Shown: positions 16,401 through 26,918 of the stretch, one piece after another | Layout: every line of letters begins with the position of its first letter | Numbering within the stretch: the first letter of the stretch is position 1 | Assembly (NCBI GenBank): GCA_004297065.1 | Contig: SCUU01000050.1 | Location: 1 to 40,946 of the forward strand | Direction: 5' to 3' | DNA length: 40,946 nt | Source of the DNA: Gallionellaceae bacterium | GTDB taxonomy: Bacteria; Pseudomonadota; Gammaproteobacteria; Burkholderiales; Gallionellaceae | Notes under the pieces: generated by a model | Told to the model about the DNA's origin: nothing | Database searches by the model: none | Seen by the model: only the letters and a program-made list of their open reading frames with translations | Translations under genes and position numbers: made by a program

Positions 16401-16767
16401 GGACATGCGCGTGATTGACCCTGCGTGGATAGGCATGAAGCTGCGCAAGCTGCTCAACTTCGGCGAGCCGCTGGGCGATTTCATGGCGCGCGTGCCGGGC
16501 GGCAGCAAGATGGAGAGCTATCCCTCGACCGTCTCCTACGTCGCCAAACTCATCATCCACCGCTACGCCATGCTCGGCATACTCGATGAACACGGCTACC
16601 CGGTGCAGCAAATGGGCGTGCTGGAAATACCCGCAGGCCAGATCAAGCCCACTAGCAGCAAACCCTTAATCGGCAAGGTGTGCAAGGAGTGCGGCAACGC
16701 GACGCTGATCAAAAAAGATGGCTGCGAGTTTTGCACCAGTTGCGGTGCGATAGGGGCGTGCGGCTAG
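13495..16767 (+). CDS. nrdJ: Adenosylcobalamin-dependent ribonucleotide reductase (class II) with in-frame repeat insertions
   Basis: Reduces ribonucleotides to deoxyribonucleotides using a B12-generated thiyl radical. Visible: the first active-site Cys region ([13 protein letters not shown]), [14 protein letters not shown], the N-x-C-x-E motif ([21 protein letters not shown]), [13 protein letters not shown], two TSCPD domains ([19 protein letters not shown] and [16 protein letters not shown]), and a C-terminal Cys-rich zinc-ribbon/redox tail (CKECG...[14 protein letters not shown]). AGGGG sits before the ATG. At 1090 residues it is longer than usual; residues about 588-691 and 758-797 are translated palindromic repeats placed between the barrel and the first TSCPD domain. 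No activator or small-subunit gene is adjacent, as expected for class II. Confidence 0.94.
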   Translation: MTQEISTEVLLEKYAEADETSVQDVRRRVARGLAQAEPPEQRAKWERLFFEAQENGFIPAGRINSAAGLKMQATLINCFVQPVGDAISGTSDGKPGIYDALQQAAETMRRGGGVGYDFSSIRPEGAYVKGTHSRASGPISYMRVFDRSCETVESAGARRGAQMGVLRCDHPDIEKFIGAKDKGDLRNFNISVGVTDALMQAVEADGEFELVHAAAPADAPKEAGATQRADGKWIYRKVRAADLWKQIIASTYDHAEPGVLFIDLMNRDNNLSYCEVIAATNPCAEQPLPPYGCCCLGSIDLTRMVKNPFSNHAGFDYEPFKKLVRVAVRMLDNVLDVSAWPLPEQQQEAQSKRRIGLGFTGLGDALVMLGKRYDTEEARAFAADIARIMRDEAYLASVELAIERGAFPLLDAEKYLAAPRFASRLPDELKNKIRQHGLRNSHLLSIAPTGTISLAFADNASNGIEPAFSWFYTRKKRMPDGSTKGYTVEDHAWRVFKKQGGDVSKLPPEFVSALEISAIDHMKMVAAVAPFIDTSISKTVNVPADYPYEDFKDLYTEAWKAGLKGLATYRPNSVLGSVLSVTPEPNAPLSNFPPMPSPQSSGGTTDGTTSHLTKPHKTRQVIGYSQSTKHDETVQVAGYPAHPTRRWRAEYKSGRGDEREAGQAGNPRSGCSQRQSSIPAGERANASLRDDPNCSEQPQDFVFDQDRRIVLEAAPTPALASLRWPGRPPLPAGSEGWVSQVVKHPLGSFVAFVSHTTTLPHPSVAVADLSALQPRPTPSGCNPPPVGEGANASLRDSSTPGRNHPFEVWVNGSEQPRGLGALAKSLSMDMRTRDPVWIRMKLEMLMKTAGDDAFDMPMPPDGEVMRMPSLVAAFAHLLKYRIEQLGALEISEGVTTPMMDALFAKKEPKTGTDGTMSWTVDISNAGSGDDFVLGLKELVLPDGQRRPYSMWLSGVYPRALDGLCKVLSLDMRVIDPAWIGMKLRKLLNFGEPLGDFMARVPGGSKMESYPSTVSYVAKLIIHRYAMLGILDEHGYPVQQMGVLEIPAGQIKPTSSKPLIGKVCKECGNATLIKKDGCEFCTSCGAIGACG
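15256..15565 (+). repeat. Composite nested palindromic repeat, copy A (in frame within nrdJ)
   Basis: A chain of hairpins: GCCGC/GCGGC (around 15336-15352) and GCACG/CGTGC (15380-15398), each framed by AGCCA...TGGTTAT arms; then CCCGCC/GGCGGG nested within CCCGC/GCGGG; ATCCGC/GCGGAT; and a tail gggcaaacg plus CATC/GATG. The same order recurs at 32557-32868 and, inverted, at 40176-40582. It is translated without a stop (for example [15 protein letters not shown]) in the linker after the nrdJ barrel. Confidence 0.88.
15766..15883 (+). repeat. Second repeat in nrdJ: hairpin nested inside a CT/GA element
   Basis: CGTGGCTGT (15783-15791) pairs with ACAGCCACG (15810-15818), and within that loop GCCGAC (15793-15798) pairs with GTCGGC (15801-15806). 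This double hairpin sits inside a typical family element (CCCTCCCTCACCC ... CTCCC/GGGAG, tail gggcaaacg). It is read in frame ([15 protein letters not shown]) just before the conserved HPFEVWVNG of the TSCPD domain. Confidence 0.85.
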
Positions 16768-16806
16768 GCGTTTCGTTTGGCGGAGCGGCGCAAGGACGGC
16801 GATGAA

Positions 16807-16834
16807 TAAAAAGCGGCCTGCGGGCCGCTTTTTT
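16807..16834. terminator. Bidirectional rho-independent terminator between nrdJ and the parvulin gene
   Basis: AAGCGGCC pairs with GGCCGCTT around a TGCG-type loop, flanked by an A run on the left and a T run on the right, so it can terminate both the plus-strand nrdJ transcript and the convergent minus-strand ppiC-like transcript. Confidence 0.92.
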
Positions 16835-16849
16835 ATGCCGTGATTTTGC

Positions 16850-17653
16850 TCAGTCGATTTTGGCGTTTGCGCGCAGGCCTTTGATGGCGTCCTGGATAAG
16901 TTGTTGTTGCAGGCGTTTTTCCAGATTGGGCTTCACTTCTTCGTAAGCGGGTACTTTCAAATCGCGGGTATCGTCCAGCTTGAGGATGTGCCAGCCGAAC
17001 TGGGTTTGTACCGGTGCGCTGATTTGGCCTTTGCTCAGCTTGGTGATGGCTTCGGCAAACGGGGGGACAAAGTTGGAAGGAACGGTCCAGCCCAGGTCGC
17101 CGCCATTGTCCTTGGAGCCGGGATCTTTGGATTTCGCTTTGGCGATTTTGTCGAATTTGCCTTTTTTCTTCAACTCGACCGCGATAGCGTTGGCTTCTTT
17201 CTCGGTTTCTACCAGGATGTGGGCAACTTTGTATTCTTTGCTGCCAACGCGTTTTTTCATGTTTTCATACTCTTGCTTGATCGCATCTTCGGCAACGGGA
17301 TGGTTCTTGGCAAAGTCTTGCACGAATGCCCCTGCCAATGCGCTCTGTTTGGTGAGTTCGATTTGTTGAATGATGTCAGGCTGTTTGTCCAAACCTTTTT
17401 TCAACGCTTCTTGCGAGATGACTTCGAGGTTGATGAGGTCGTCGCGGATCGCTTTGCGCAACTCGGGGCTGTCGGGTTGGCCTTGTTGCGCGGCGACCTT
17501 GACGCGCAAGTCGATACGCGCTTGCGGAATAGCCACGCCATTAACGGTGGCGGCATTTTTTTCTTGCTCGGCCACTTTTTCGGCTGCGTAGACTGTGTTG
17601 GCGGCGATGGTTGCCAGTAATGCCAAAGCGGCGATGTTGGAAGGTTTTAGCAT
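16850..17653 (-). CDS. Periplasmic parvulin-type peptidyl-prolyl isomerase (PpiC/SurA-like)
   Basis: 267 residues from ATG 17653 (GAGGA upstream); extension to 17824 is not supported. A signal peptide is evident (MLKPSNIAALALLATIAANTVYA, cleavage before AE). An N-terminal helical chaperone part (VNGVAIPQARIDLRVK, then SPELRKAIRDDLINLEVISQEA) precedes one rotamase domain: KEYKVAHILVETEKEA, KSKDPGSKDNGGDLGW and QTQFGWHILKLDDTR. Likely assists folding of exported proteins. Last gene of the msrB-yciB-yciI cluster, separated from yciI by about 180 nt, so it may have its own promoter; it ends at a shared terminator. Confidence 0.9.
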   Translation of the reverse strand: MLKPSNIAALALLATIAANTVYAAEKVAEQEKNAATVNGVAIPQARIDLRVKVAAQQGQPDSPELRKAIRDDLINLEVISQEALKKGLDKQPDIIQQIELTKQSALAGAFVQDFAKNHPVAEDAIKQEYENMKKRVGSKEYKVAHILVETEKEANAIAVELKKKGKFDKIAKAKSKDPGSKDNGGDLGWTVPSNFVPPFAEAITKLSKGQISAPVQTQFGWHILKLDDTRDLKVPAYEEVKPNLEKRLQQQLIQDAIKGLRANAKID

Positions 17654-17836
17654 CGTATTCGTCCTCGTAAAATTTAAAGTTAAATCGGTTCCGGTATTCG
17701 AGCTTGAATGTGCAACGCGCGCGTCTCGCGTCGAACCCACTCCCCAAGCGCGAAATATATCACACCATATCGTGCCAAGGTGCCGGGAGAGAAGGGGGCA
17801 TCGCCGATAATGCCTGACGTCCATACGCCTGGAGTT

Positions 17837-18142
17837 TCATGCCGGGAAAACTTTCTTGAACGGTTGCACCGAGACTTGTGCATAAACTCCTCCGCTCACA
17901 TAAGGGTCGGCATCGGCCCAGATTTTCGCCTCGTCCAGCGTGACAAATTCCGCCACGATCAGGCTTCCGCTAAAGCCGGCAGCACCGGGATCGTTCGCAT
18001 CCACGGACGGAAAAGGGCCCGCCAGCAGCAGTCGCCCTTCGTCCTGCAAGGTTTGCAGTCGCGCCAGATGCGCGGGGCGTGAGGCTTTGCGTTTTTCCAG
18101 GCTGTCGGCAATATCGTGCCCGACGATGGCGTACCACATCAT
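17837..18142 (-). CDS. YciI family protein
   Basis: 101 residues, a single YciI/YCII ferredoxin-like domain: [18 protein letters not shown], then [47 protein letters not shown] and [10 protein letters not shown]. The conserved His in HLARL and Asp in ADADPY are present. Function in cells is poorly defined. The ATG overlaps the yciB stop (18142-18139), so the two are translationally coupled, a pairing common in proteobacteria. Confidence 0.9.
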   Translation of the reverse strand: MMWYAIVGHDIADSLEKRKASRPAHLARLQTLQDEGRLLLAGPFPSVDANDPGAAGFSGSLIVAEFVTLDEAKIWADADPYVSGGVYAQVSVQPFKKVFPA

Positions 18143-18684
18143 TGATCTTCCTTGTGGTCTTCTTGTATGTATTTGGATAACACGAGGGCTTGCAGAATAA
18201 TGAACGCCAGCATCAGGCCGGTCGCGCCGAACAGCTTGAAATTGACCCAGGTATCCAGTGTGTAGTTGAACGCAACGTATAGATTGACCAAGCCCAGCAC
18301 GGCGAAAAATCCGCTCCAGGCAAGGTTGAGGTTGTGCCATACCGGGTCGGGCAGAGTCATTTTTTCTTCCAACAGCGCACGCATCAGGTTCTTGCCGAAC
18401 AGGACGCGCGAAAACAATAACGCGGCGGCGAGAAACCAGTACAGCACAGTCGGTTTCCATTTGATGAAGGTCTCGTCGTGCAGCAGCAAGGTGGCGCCGC
18501 CGAAGAACACGATGATGCCCAGGCTCACCCACAGCATGGTGTCTACTTTGCCGTGGCGGTATTTCACCCAACCGACTTGCGCGAAGGTCGCGATGATGGC
18601 GGCTCCCGTTGCGGCATATACGCCGAACAGTTTGAACACGAGGAAAAAAAGAATAACGGGAAAAAGGTCGAACAGGATTTTCAT
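18139..18684 (-). CDS. yciB: Inner membrane protein YciB (septation protein A, IspZ)
   Basis: 181 residues, about five membrane segments: [67 protein letters not shown] and a C-terminal pair. Family signature residues [11 protein letters not shown] and [20 protein letters not shown] are visible. Known as a cell-envelope/septation protein. It follows msrB by 35 nt and overlaps yciI by 4 nt, forming an operon. The GGGGG before the ATG at 18684 can act as ribosome site. Confidence 0.95.
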   Translation of the reverse strand: MKILFDLFPVILFFLVFKLFGVYAATGAAIIATFAQVGWVKYRHGKVDTMLWVSLGIIVFFGGATLLLHDETFIKWKPTVLYWFLAAALLFSRVLFGKNLMRALLEEKMTLPDPVWHNLNLAWSGFFAVLGLVNLYVAFNYTLDTWVNFKLFGATGLMLAFIILQALVLSKYIQEDHKEDQ

Positions 18685-18719
18685 AGGGGGCGGATTATCC
18701 GTATGGGGGATACGGATGT

Positions 18720-19124
18720 CTAATTTCTGTCGAGTGCGAGGGCGGCGGAGTTGATGCAGTAGCGCAAACCGGTGGGATCGGGGCCGTCTTCGAACACATG
18801 GCCGAGATGCGCGTCGCATCTGGCGCAGCAGACTTCGACTCTATCCATGCCGAGCGGGTCTTCTTCCTTGTAGGCAACAGCTTCTTCGCTGACCGGTTGC
18901 CAGAAGCTGGGCCAGCCGGTGCCGGATTCGTATTTGGTTTCCGAATCGAACAGCGGCTCGCCGCAGCATACGCAACGGTAGATGCCGATATCGTGGCAGT
19001 CCCAATACTCTCCGGAGAAAGCCGGCTCGGTGCCGCATTCGCGGCATATTTCAAACTGATCGGGCGTGAGTTCTTCGCGCCATTCGGCATCGGTCTTGTC
19101 GATCGGGCTTTTGGTCATGCTCAC
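18720..19124 (-). CDS. msrB: Peptide-methionine (R)-S-oxide reductase MsrB
   Basis: Repairs methionine-R-sulfoxide in proteins. 134 residues with the two zinc CxxC pairs (CVCC and CARC), GTGWPSFW, and the catalytic Cys in [12 protein letters not shown]. The usual general-acid/His region ([14 protein letters not shown]) is intact. It starts at 19124, overlapping the phoH stop (19121) by 4 nt; a second Met two residues on is an alternative. Part of the minus-strand chain bcp-phoH-msrB-yciB-yciI. Confidence 0.95.
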   Translation of the reverse strand: MSMTKSPIDKTDAEWREELTPDQFEICRECGTEPAFSGEYWDCHDIGIYRCVCCGEPLFDSETKYESGTGWPSFWQPVSEEAVAYKEEDPLGMDRVEVCCARCDAHLGHVFEDGPDPTGLRYCINSAALALDRN

Positions 19125-20530
19125 AGGACTTCAGCCGCGTGATCCGCCAGACGCGAACGCTCGCCGCGCTGCAGCGTGACGTGGCCGCTGTGCGCCCAGC
19201 CTTTGAACCTGTCCACCACGTAAGTCAGGCCGGAGCTGCCTTCGGTGAGGTAGGGCGTGTCGATCTGCGCGATGTTGCCCATGCACACCACCTTGGTGCC
19301 GGGGCCGGCGCGCGTGATGAGCGTCTTCATCTGTTTGGGCGTCAGGTTCTGCGCTTCGTCGATGATGAGGTACTTGTTCAGGAAGGTGCGGCCGCGCATG
19401 AAATTCAGCGATTTGATCTTGATACGGGAGCGGATAAGGTCGCGCGTGGCGGCGCGGCCCCAGTCGCCGCCTTCTTCGTCGACTTTGTTCAGCACGTCGA
19501 GGTTGTCGTCCAGCGCGCCCATCCACGGCGACATTTTTTCTTCTTCGGTGCCGGGCAAAAAGCCGATGTCTTCGCCCACCGGCACGGTGACGCGGGTCAT
19601 GATGATCTCGGAATAGATCTTCTGTTCCAGCACCTGCATCAACCCGGCAGCCAGAGTGAGCAGGGTCTTGCCGGTACCGGCCTGGCCCAGCAGCGTGACG
19701 AAGTCGATCTCCGGGTTCATCAGCAGGTTGAGCACGAAATTCTGTTCGCGGTTGCGCGCGGTGATGCCCCAGATGGCGTTCTTGCTGTGGGTGTAGTCGG
19801 TGAGTGTGCGCAGGGTGGCGGCATTGCTCTCCTGCGCGGCGACCACGGCGTAGAAAGGCGAGTCGCCATTCTCCTGATACACGAACTCGTTAACCAGCAT
19901 GTCGCGGCACAACGGCCCATTCAGGTGATAGAAGGTATGGCCGCCGGAAAGCCCGGACTGCATGTCTTTGCCGTGCTTGTCCCAGAAGTCGTCCGGCAAG
20001 GTCTTCATGCCGGTATAGAGTAGGTCGGTGTCTTCCAGTACCTTGTCGTTGAAATAGTCCTGCGCGTTCAGGCCCAGCGCGCGCGCCTTGATGCGCATGT
20101 TGATGTCTTTGCTGACCAGCGTGACTTCGCGCTTGGGTTGTTGCTTGTGCAGGAATGCCACCACGCCGAGGATGGCGTTATCGGCTTTGCCGTTGGCCAG
20201 ATTCTCCGGCAGTTGGTGTACGATGAATTCGGTTTGCAGGAACAGTCGCCCGGTGGCGTTCTTGTTGCCTTGCGATTGCAGCGAGACGCCGTCCCCGATA
20301 TTGACGCCTTCGCTGACCAATCCGTCCAGAAAGCGGCTGGCCTGACGCGCGTTGCGCGCCACTTCGGTCATGCCTTTCTTGTTGTTGTCCAGTTCTTCCA
20401 GCACGAACATCGGCAGGTAAATGTCATGTTCCTCGAAACGGAACAAGCTGGTCGGGTCGTGCATCAGTACGTTGGTGTCCAGTACGAACAGTTTGGTGTC
20501 TTTGTTCGGCGTTGCTTTACGTGCGTTCAT
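19121..20530 (-). CDS. PhoH family protein with N-terminal PIN domain (PhoH2-like)
   Basis: 469 residues. N-terminal PIN nuclease domain ([18 protein letters not shown], then [10 protein letters not shown] and [18 protein letters not shown]), C-terminal PhoH ATPase/helicase with P-loop [16 protein letters not shown] and Walker [23 protein letters not shown]-PhoH proteins are RNA-unwinding ribonucleases by family knowledge. The ATG at 20530 follows AAAGGA; an upstream extension to 20602 runs into the bcp gene and is rejected. The gene lies 8 nt after bcp and overlaps msrB. Confidence 0.93.
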   Translation of the reverse strand: MNARKATPNKDTKLFVLDTNVLMHDPTSLFRFEEHDIYLPMFVLEELDNNKKGMTEVARNARQASRFLDGLVSEGVNIGDGVSLQSQGNKNATGRLFLQTEFIVHQLPENLANGKADNAILGVVAFLHKQQPKREVTLVSKDINMRIKARALGLNAQDYFNDKVLEDTDLLYTGMKTLPDDFWDKHGKDMQSGLSGGHTFYHLNGPLCRDMLVNEFVYQENGDSPFYAVVAAQESNAATLRTLTDYTHSKNAIWGITARNREQNFVLNLLMNPEIDFVTLLGQAGTGKTLLTLAAGLMQVLEQKIYSEIIMTRVTVPVGEDIGFLPGTEEEKMSPWMGALDDNLDVLNKVDEEGGDWGRAATRDLIRSRIKIKSLNFMRGRTFLNKYLIIDEAQNLTPKQMKTLITRAGPGTKVVCMGNIAQIDTPYLTEGSSGLTYVVDRFKGWAHSGHVTLQRGERSRLADHAAEVL

Positions 20531-20538
20531 GTTGTCCT

Positions 20539-20994
20539 TTACAGAGTTTGAACAAAGGCGAGAACTTCCTGGGCGTGGCCGTCCGCTTTGAGGCCGCGCC
20601 ATTCCTTGCGGATGATGCCGTTATGATCGAGCACGAAGGTGCTGCGCTCGATGCCGCGTACCTGTTTGCCGTACATCATTTTCTGTTTCATCACGCCGAA
20701 CAGGGTGCAGACCGTTTCTTCCGCATCGGAGAGCAGCGCGAACGGCAAAGTGAATTTGCTCTTGAAGTTCTCGTGCGACTTGATGCTGTCGCGCGAGATG
20801 CCGACGATCTCGCTGCCGGCCTTCTGGAATGCGGCGTGCAGATCGCGGAACTGCTGCGCCTCGGCGGTGCAACCCGGCGTATTGTCCTTGGGGTAAAAAT
20901 AAATCACCAAAGATTGGTTGCGGATGGGGTAAAGCGTGAAAACGGCAGTGCCCGTGGCGGGCAGGGTGAAATCCGGTACGGCCTGATTCGACAT
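20539..20994 (-). CDS. bcp: Peroxiredoxin of the Bcp/PrxQ family, lacking the usual resolving Cys
   Basis: Thiol peroxidase, 151 residues: VIYFYPKDNTPGCTAEAQQFRDLHAAF carries the peroxidatic Cys42, then VGISRDSIKSHENFKSKFTLPFALLSD and STFVLDHNGIIRKEWRG. Many PrxQ proteins have a second Cys five residues after the first; here that position is Gln. A Cys further on (ETVCTLFG) could resolve, or a one-Cys mechanism may apply. GGAG precedes the ATG at 20994. First gene of the bcp-phoH-msrB group. Confidence 0.93.
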   Translation of the reverse strand: MSNQAVPDFTLPATGTAVFTLYPIRNQSLVIYFYPKDNTPGCTAEAQQFRDLHAAFQKAGSEIVGISRDSIKSHENFKSKFTLPFALLSDAEETVCTLFGVMKQKMMYGKQVRGIERSTFVLDHNGIIRKEWRGLKADGHAQEVLAFVQTL

Positions 20995-21208
20995 CAAATG
21001 AACTCCTGTTAAGTGCCGCCATTGTTGACAAAATAGCCGTGCATGGCAAGCGCTTCATCGTCACACAAAATGACAATACTTGTGCTACGGTTGTGCCCCC
21101 TGAAAATATTCTGATCCGTCTCCGAATTGGTTGGCGCGGCATGTGCAAACCATGGATTTTGTCACGGCCATGTGCTTGTCCAGAACGGGCTAGTCCGTAC
21201 ATCCGCAA

Positions 21209-22948
<1,740 letters not shown>

Positions 22949-23146
22949 TCAGTCCTCAGCAGTAGTTATTAAGTCGTTGCGCCATTTTGGCGACACTGCT
23001 AGGTTTTCCTCCTATAGAAATCCTATTGATGCGAGGCGGTCATGGAAACAGTTGCAGCCAAACATCGCTTACGCCGGAGAATAAAAAACTCATTGGTGTG
23101 TTTGTGCCAGATGCCTCAAAATGGCGATCAACCTGAATTAAAAACC

Positions 23147-24013
23147 ATGCAACAACTCGATATTTTCTCTGACTCGATTCCTGTTCAGCGCGCCAATGCT
23201 TTGATTGCCGCGCTGGCTGATTTCGATTGTGCCGCCGCGCGGCAGGCTTTGAGCCAACTGGCCGAAGTTGCCCCAAACCATACGGAGTTGCCCCAATATC
23301 GGCAGTTGTGCGATTTCGTCGGGCATTGGGCCGAGGTGCGCAATAAGACAGACTGGACGGACACGCCGGAGACCATCGCCGCAGAAGAGCAGTTGATCCG
23401 AGAGCAGATTATTCCTGCGGCAATTGTGATGGGTAGCGCGGGGGGATTTCTGGTGCGCAAGTGTTGGGGCGGGCTGGCCCAGGCATCCGAGAAAGTCGGC
23501 ATTCCTCCCGAGCATCGAGATTGTTTTGCCGCCGAACTTTATTTGCGCTCGCACCGGTTCGCGGATGCGGTGCGCACAGCGCAAAGTGCGCCGGGTGGGG
23601 CAATGCGCGCGGCGGTGCAGCGCTGGCTGGGCTTGGGGTTCTACGGTTGCGGGGAAACGGCGCAGGCGGAGAGCGCGGTGTTGCGCTATGCCTGGCTTGC
23701 GCCGCAACGGTTTAATTTTTTCGTCGCGGAAACGGGTGACGCGAAACTGGCGCGCGACTGGCTGGCTTTTCAGGCTGATCTGGGCGACCTCGACGCAACG
23801 TGGTTTCCCGCTTGGTGCGCGCATGAAGGGAAAGCGGGGCTTTCCATTTTGGATAACGTGCCCGCCAGTGATGGGGGCATGGCGTACCGACTGGTCACCG
23901 GCCTGCTCATACGCGAGCGTAGCGGGCTTGGTTCCGACCTGTTTCAGGATCGGGCAAGCCTGCAACGGCTGAACGAAAGTTTTTTCGATTTTTACATGAG
24001 GCGCCGTTGCTGA
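23147..24013 (+). CDS. Conserved hypothetical protein
   Basis: 288 residues from ATG 23147 (MQQLDIFSDSIPVQRANALIAAL); a longer frame to 23042 exists but the part before MQQLDIF looks non-coding. It is soluble and helix-rich with TPR-like stretches (DFDCAAARQALSQLAEVAP, then SHRFADAVRTAQS and WLGLGFYGCGETAQAESAV). No catalytic motif or domain name can be given. The N-terminal xQLDIFxDS pattern recurs in uncharacterised proteins of betaproteobacteria, from general knowledge. Lone gene between pgm (divergent) and a MITE. Confidence 0.65.
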   Translation: MQQLDIFSDSIPVQRANALIAALADFDCAAARQALSQLAEVAPNHTELPQYRQLCDFVGHWAEVRNKTDWTDTPETIAAEEQLIREQIIPAAIVMGSAGGFLVRKCWGGLAQASEKVGIPPEHRDCFAAELYLRSHRFADAVRTAQSAPGGAMRAAVQRWLGLGFYGCGETAQAESAVLRYAWLAPQRFNFFVAETGDAKLARDWLAFQADLGDLDATWFPAWCAHEGKAGLSILDNVPASDGGMAYRLVTGLLIRERSGLGSDLFQDRASLQRLNESFFDFYMRRRC

Positions 24014-24055
24014 CGCCAAGCATGGTGTAGCGCTGCTGTGCTACAGTTCGCATAT

Positions 24056-24202
24056 TAGGGTATCTCTAAAAATCCAGATTTCGCCCAAATGCAAGGCGCG
24101 GAAAAAATTTCGCGGCGCCGCATATGGATGATATGCGAGCAAGAAATTTTTTCCGCAACGCAGCAGTTGGGATGAAATATGGATTTTTAGAGGTGCCCTA
24201 TA
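24056..24202. mobile_element. Second MITE-like long imperfect hairpin
   Basis: The left end TAGGGTATCTCTAAAAATCC and the reverse complement of the right end (TAGGGCACCTCTAAAAATCC) match at 17 of 20 positions, and the complementarity continues inwards (GGAAAAAATTTC against GAAATTTTTTCC). No ORF. TA at both outer ends could be a target duplication. It ends about 20 nt before the RHH antitoxin gene and its right edge forms a TATACT string that could act as that gene's -10 box. Confidence 0.8.
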
Positions 24203-24222
24203 CTTAATTTTGAGAGACAGCC

Positions 24223-24507
24223 ATGCCCACAACGACCATACGCCTGCCGGAAGACCTGAAAGCCCGCGTTGCCGCGGCGGCGAAACGCGGCGGCACGAGC
24301 ACGCACGGTTTCATACTCGAAGCCATTGCGGAAAAGGCTGCGCGGAACGAGTTGCGCGCCGATTTCGACGCGGTTGCCGAGGCGCGTTATGCCGCTATCG
24401 TTTCCTCGGGGAAAACGATAGCGTGGGAGGAAATGCGCGCTTATCTGGAAGAACGTCTCGCCGGAAAAAAAGCCAAGCGCCCGCAGGCCCGCAAACTGGC
24501 GCGCTGA
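24223..24507 (+). CDS. Ribbon-helix-helix (CopG/ParD-like) antitoxin
   Basis: 94 residues. The first 45 (PTTTIRLPEDLKARVAAAAKRGGTSTHGFILEAIAEKA) form a ribbon-helix-helix DNA-binding domain; the tail (WEEMRAYLEERLAGKKAKR) is the toxin-binding helix type. It is followed 2 nt later by a ParE-type toxin and then by recQ. Likely autorepressor of this operon. Its promoter would lie at or inside the MITE immediately upstream. Confidence 0.85.
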   Translation: MPTTTIRLPEDLKARVAAAAKRGGTSTHGFILEAIAEKAARNELRADFDAVAEARYAAIVSSGKTIAWEEMRAYLEERLAGKKAKRPQARKLAR

Positions 24508-24509
24508 AA

Positions 24510-24803
24510 ATGTCGCGCATCGAATTGGCGGTAGAGGTGGGGGATGATTTCGAGCGCATCCTCGATCACCTCGCCCAATATCAGGTCGAAAATCCCGCGT
24601 TGCGTATCCGGGAAATCATCGAGGCCATCAACGTGCTGGCGCACAATCCCCTGATTGGCCGCCCCGCGAATAACGACAAACGCGAGTTGGTGATCGGGCG
24701 CAGTTCGCACGGCTATGTGGCCTTGTACCGTTACGTTGTCGAAATCGACACCGTTTTTGTTCTTGCCGTGCGCGGACAGCAGGAAGCGGGTTACGTGCAA
24801 TGA
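24510..24803 (+). CDS. ParE/RelE-family toxin
   Basis: 97 residues: [51 protein letters not shown], then [19 protein letters not shown] and [16 protein letters not shown]. The fold pattern and the LIGRP and ALYRY blocks are those of ParE-type toxins. It starts 2 nt after the RHH antitoxin stop, and its TGA overlaps the recQ ATG (ATGA at 24800-24803), an unusual coupling of a TA toxin to a housekeeping helicase. Confidence 0.88.
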   Translation: MSRIELAVEVGDDFERILDHLAQYQVENPALRIREIIEAINVLAHNPLIGRPANNDKRELVIGRSSHGYVALYRYVVEIDTVFVLAVRGQQEAGYVQ

Positions 24804-26725
24804 GCAATCTTTCCCCGCAGCAAATCCTGCGCGACACCTTCGGCTACGCCTCATTTCGCGGCGCGCAGCAGGCCATCGTCGAGCATGTGGGTGCAGGCGG
24901 CGATGCGCTGGTGCTGATGCCCACGGGCGGCGGCAAGTCCTTGTGTTACCAGATTCCCGCGCTGGTGCGCGACGGTCTCGGCATTGTGGTGTCGCCGCTG
25001 ATCGCGCTGATGCAGGACCAGGTCGATGCGCTGAAACAGCTTGGTGTGCCCGCCGCGTTTTTGAATTCCAGCCTGGATGCCGATGCGGCGCGCGAGGTTT
25101 ATCGGCAAGTGCTGCGCGGCGAGTTGAAGCTGTTGTATGTCGCGCCGGAACGCTTGATGACGGAGGGGTTTCTTGGGTTGTTGGCCAAGCTTAACGGGGG
25201 TTCCCTCACCCCAACCCCTCCCTCAGCGGGGGAGGGGCTTGACTTCCCTCTCCCTCCGGGAGAGGGACTGAGGGTGAGGGAGCGCTCAGGCATCGCGCTA
25301 TTCGCCATTGACGAAGCCCACTGCGTCTCCCAATGGGGGCACGACTTCCGCCCCGAGTATCGCGCGCTGACCGTGCTGCACGAGCGCTTCCCAGCAGTGC
25401 CGCGCATCGCGCTCACTGCCACGGCGGATGCGCCGACGCGGCGCGAAATTATCGAGCGGCTGGCATTGGAACAGGCGCAGCAATTCGTTTCCAGTTTCGA
25501 CCGCCCCAACATCCGCTACCGCATCACACTCAAAGACAACGCGCGCAAACAGTTGCAGACTTTCCTCGAAATCGAGCACCCCGACGATGCGGGCATCGTG
25601 TATTGCCTGTCGCGCAAAAAAGTCGATGAGACCGCCGCGTGGCTGAAAGAGCAGGGCTGGGATGCGCTGCCGTACCACGCCGGGTTGGACGCTGCCGTGC
25701 GCAACAAAAACCAGCGCCGCTTTCTGCGCGAAGAAGGTGTCGTCATGGTGGCCACCGTCGCGTTCGGCATGGGCATCGACAAGCCCAACGTGCGCTTCGT
25801 CGCCCACCTCGACTTGCCCAAGAGCATGGAAGGTTATTATCAAGAAACAGGCCGCGCCGGGCGCGACGGTTTGCCCGCGAATGCGTGGATGGCTTACGGC
25901 TTGGGCGATGTGGTGTCGATGCGGCAGATGCTGATGTCCGGTGATGCACCGGAAGAACGCAAGCGCGTCGAACTGCAAAAGCTCGATGCGCTGTTGGGCT
26001 TCTGCGAATCCACCGCATGCCGTCACCAGACCATCCTGCGCTACTTCGGCGAAGAACATCCCGGCGATTGCGGCCAGTGCGACAACTGCCTGTCGCCCGT
26101 GGATACCTGGAATGCCACGCAGGCCGCGCAAATGGCGCTGTCTTGCGTGTACCGCACCGGGCAGCGCTTCGGCGTCGCGCACCTCATCGACGTGTTGCTC
26201 GGCAAAGCCACACCCAAGATCGAGCAATTCAACCACCGGCAACTTTCCACCTTCGGCATCGGCAAGGAATTGGCGCAGCAGCAATGGAGCAGCGTGTATC
26301 GCCAACTGGTCGCCGCCGGATTCATCAGCGTGGACATGGAAGCCTACGGCGGCTTGAAACTCACCGAAACATCCCGCCCCGTGCTGCGCGGCGAACAAGA
26401 GGTGTGGCTGCGCCGCGATGCCGAGCCCGCCAAACGCAAGACCAGCAAAGCCGAACGCGGCGTGCGCGTGCGCGAAGCTTTTGCGGGTGCCAACGAAGAT
26501 CTGCTGTGGCAAGCGCTCAAAGCCAAACGCATGGAACTCGCGCGCGAACAAGGCGTACCGCCTTATGTCATCTTCCACGACAGCACCCTGCTGGAAATCC
26601 TCAACCGCAAACCGCAAACGCTGGACGAGATGGGGTGCATCAGCGGCGTGGGGCAGGCCAAGCTGGCGAAGTACGGCGATGCGTTTTTGCAGATGGTGGA
26701 GGATGTGGCGAACGGTGGGGCTTGA
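24800..26725 (+). CDS. recQ: ATP-dependent DNA helicase RecQ with an in-frame repeat insertion
   Basis: 3'-5' helicase for recombination and fork repair. Domains in order: motif 0/I ([17 protein letters not shown] and [15 protein letters not shown]), DEAH box ([20 protein letters not shown]), motif VI ([13 protein letters not shown]), zinc site ([17 protein letters not shown] and CGQCDNC), RQC winged helix, and C-terminal HRDC domain ([19 protein letters not shown]). 641 residues against about 610 in E. coli; the surplus is a palindromic element at residues about 135-163, between the Walker A region and the DEAH box. Start codon overlaps the ParE-type toxin stop, so it may be co-expressed with the TA pair. 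Confidence 0.96.
   Translation: MSNLSPQQILRDTFGYASFRGAQQAIVEHVGAGGDALVLMPTGGGKSLCYQIPALVRDGLGIVVSPLIALMQDQVDALKQLGVPAAFLNSSLDADAAREVYRQVLRGELKLLYVAPERLMTEGFLGLLAKLNGGSLTPTPPSAGEGLDFPLPPGEGLRVRERSGIALFAIDEAHCVSQWGHDFRPEYRALTVLHERFPAVPRIALTATADAPTRREIIERLALEQAQQFVSSFDRPNIRYRITLKDNARKQLQTFLEIEHPDDAGIVYCLSRKKVDETAAWLKEQGWDALPYHAGLDAAVRNKNQRRFLREEGVVMVATVAFGMGIDKPNVRFVAHLDLPKSMEGYYQETGRAGRDGLPANAWMAYGLGDVVSMRQMLMSGDAPEERKRVELQKLDALLGFCESTACRHQTILRYFGEEHPGDCGQCDNCLSPVDTWNATQAAQMALSCVYRTGQRFGVAHLIDVLLGKATPKIEQFNHRQLSTFGIGKELAQQQWSSVYRQLVAAGFISVDMEAYGGLKLTETSRPVLRGEQEVWLRRDAEPAKRKTSKAERGVRVREAFAGANEDLLWQALKAKRMELAREQGVPPYVIFHDSTLLEILNRKPQTLDEMGCISGVGQAKLAKYGDAFLQMVEDVANGGA
25202..25288 (+). repeat. 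Palindromic repeat inserted in frame in recQ
   Basis: Symmetrical element: CCCTCACCCC at the left, GGGTGAGGGAGCGCTC at the right, and two inner CT/GA hairpins. It is read as [12 protein letters not shown], then [16 protein letters not shown], between [15 protein letters not shown] and [11 protein letters not shown], where E. coli RecQ has no such segment. Its right end equals the reverse complement of the left end of the second mfd element. Confidence 0.85.
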
Positions 26726-26918
26726 ATTTGACGGCGCAGCCGCGCGCGCCGACTTTCTCTCTCTTGGGCTATATTTTCCGCTGCCTATCCGGCATCCCCG
26801 AAACCGAAGCCCACGCAGGGTGAAAATTGCTCCATTCATTTTCAACAGATTGCACGCGGACTCGGATGGACGGTTTGACGAAAAAATTTCCCAAAACGGC
26901 AGTCTTCATATTTTCAGG

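Noticed and set aside
16980-17620. Plus-strand frames opposite the parvulin gene
   Set aside because: Antisense to a gene with signal peptide and rotamase motifs; no own ribosome site or motif.
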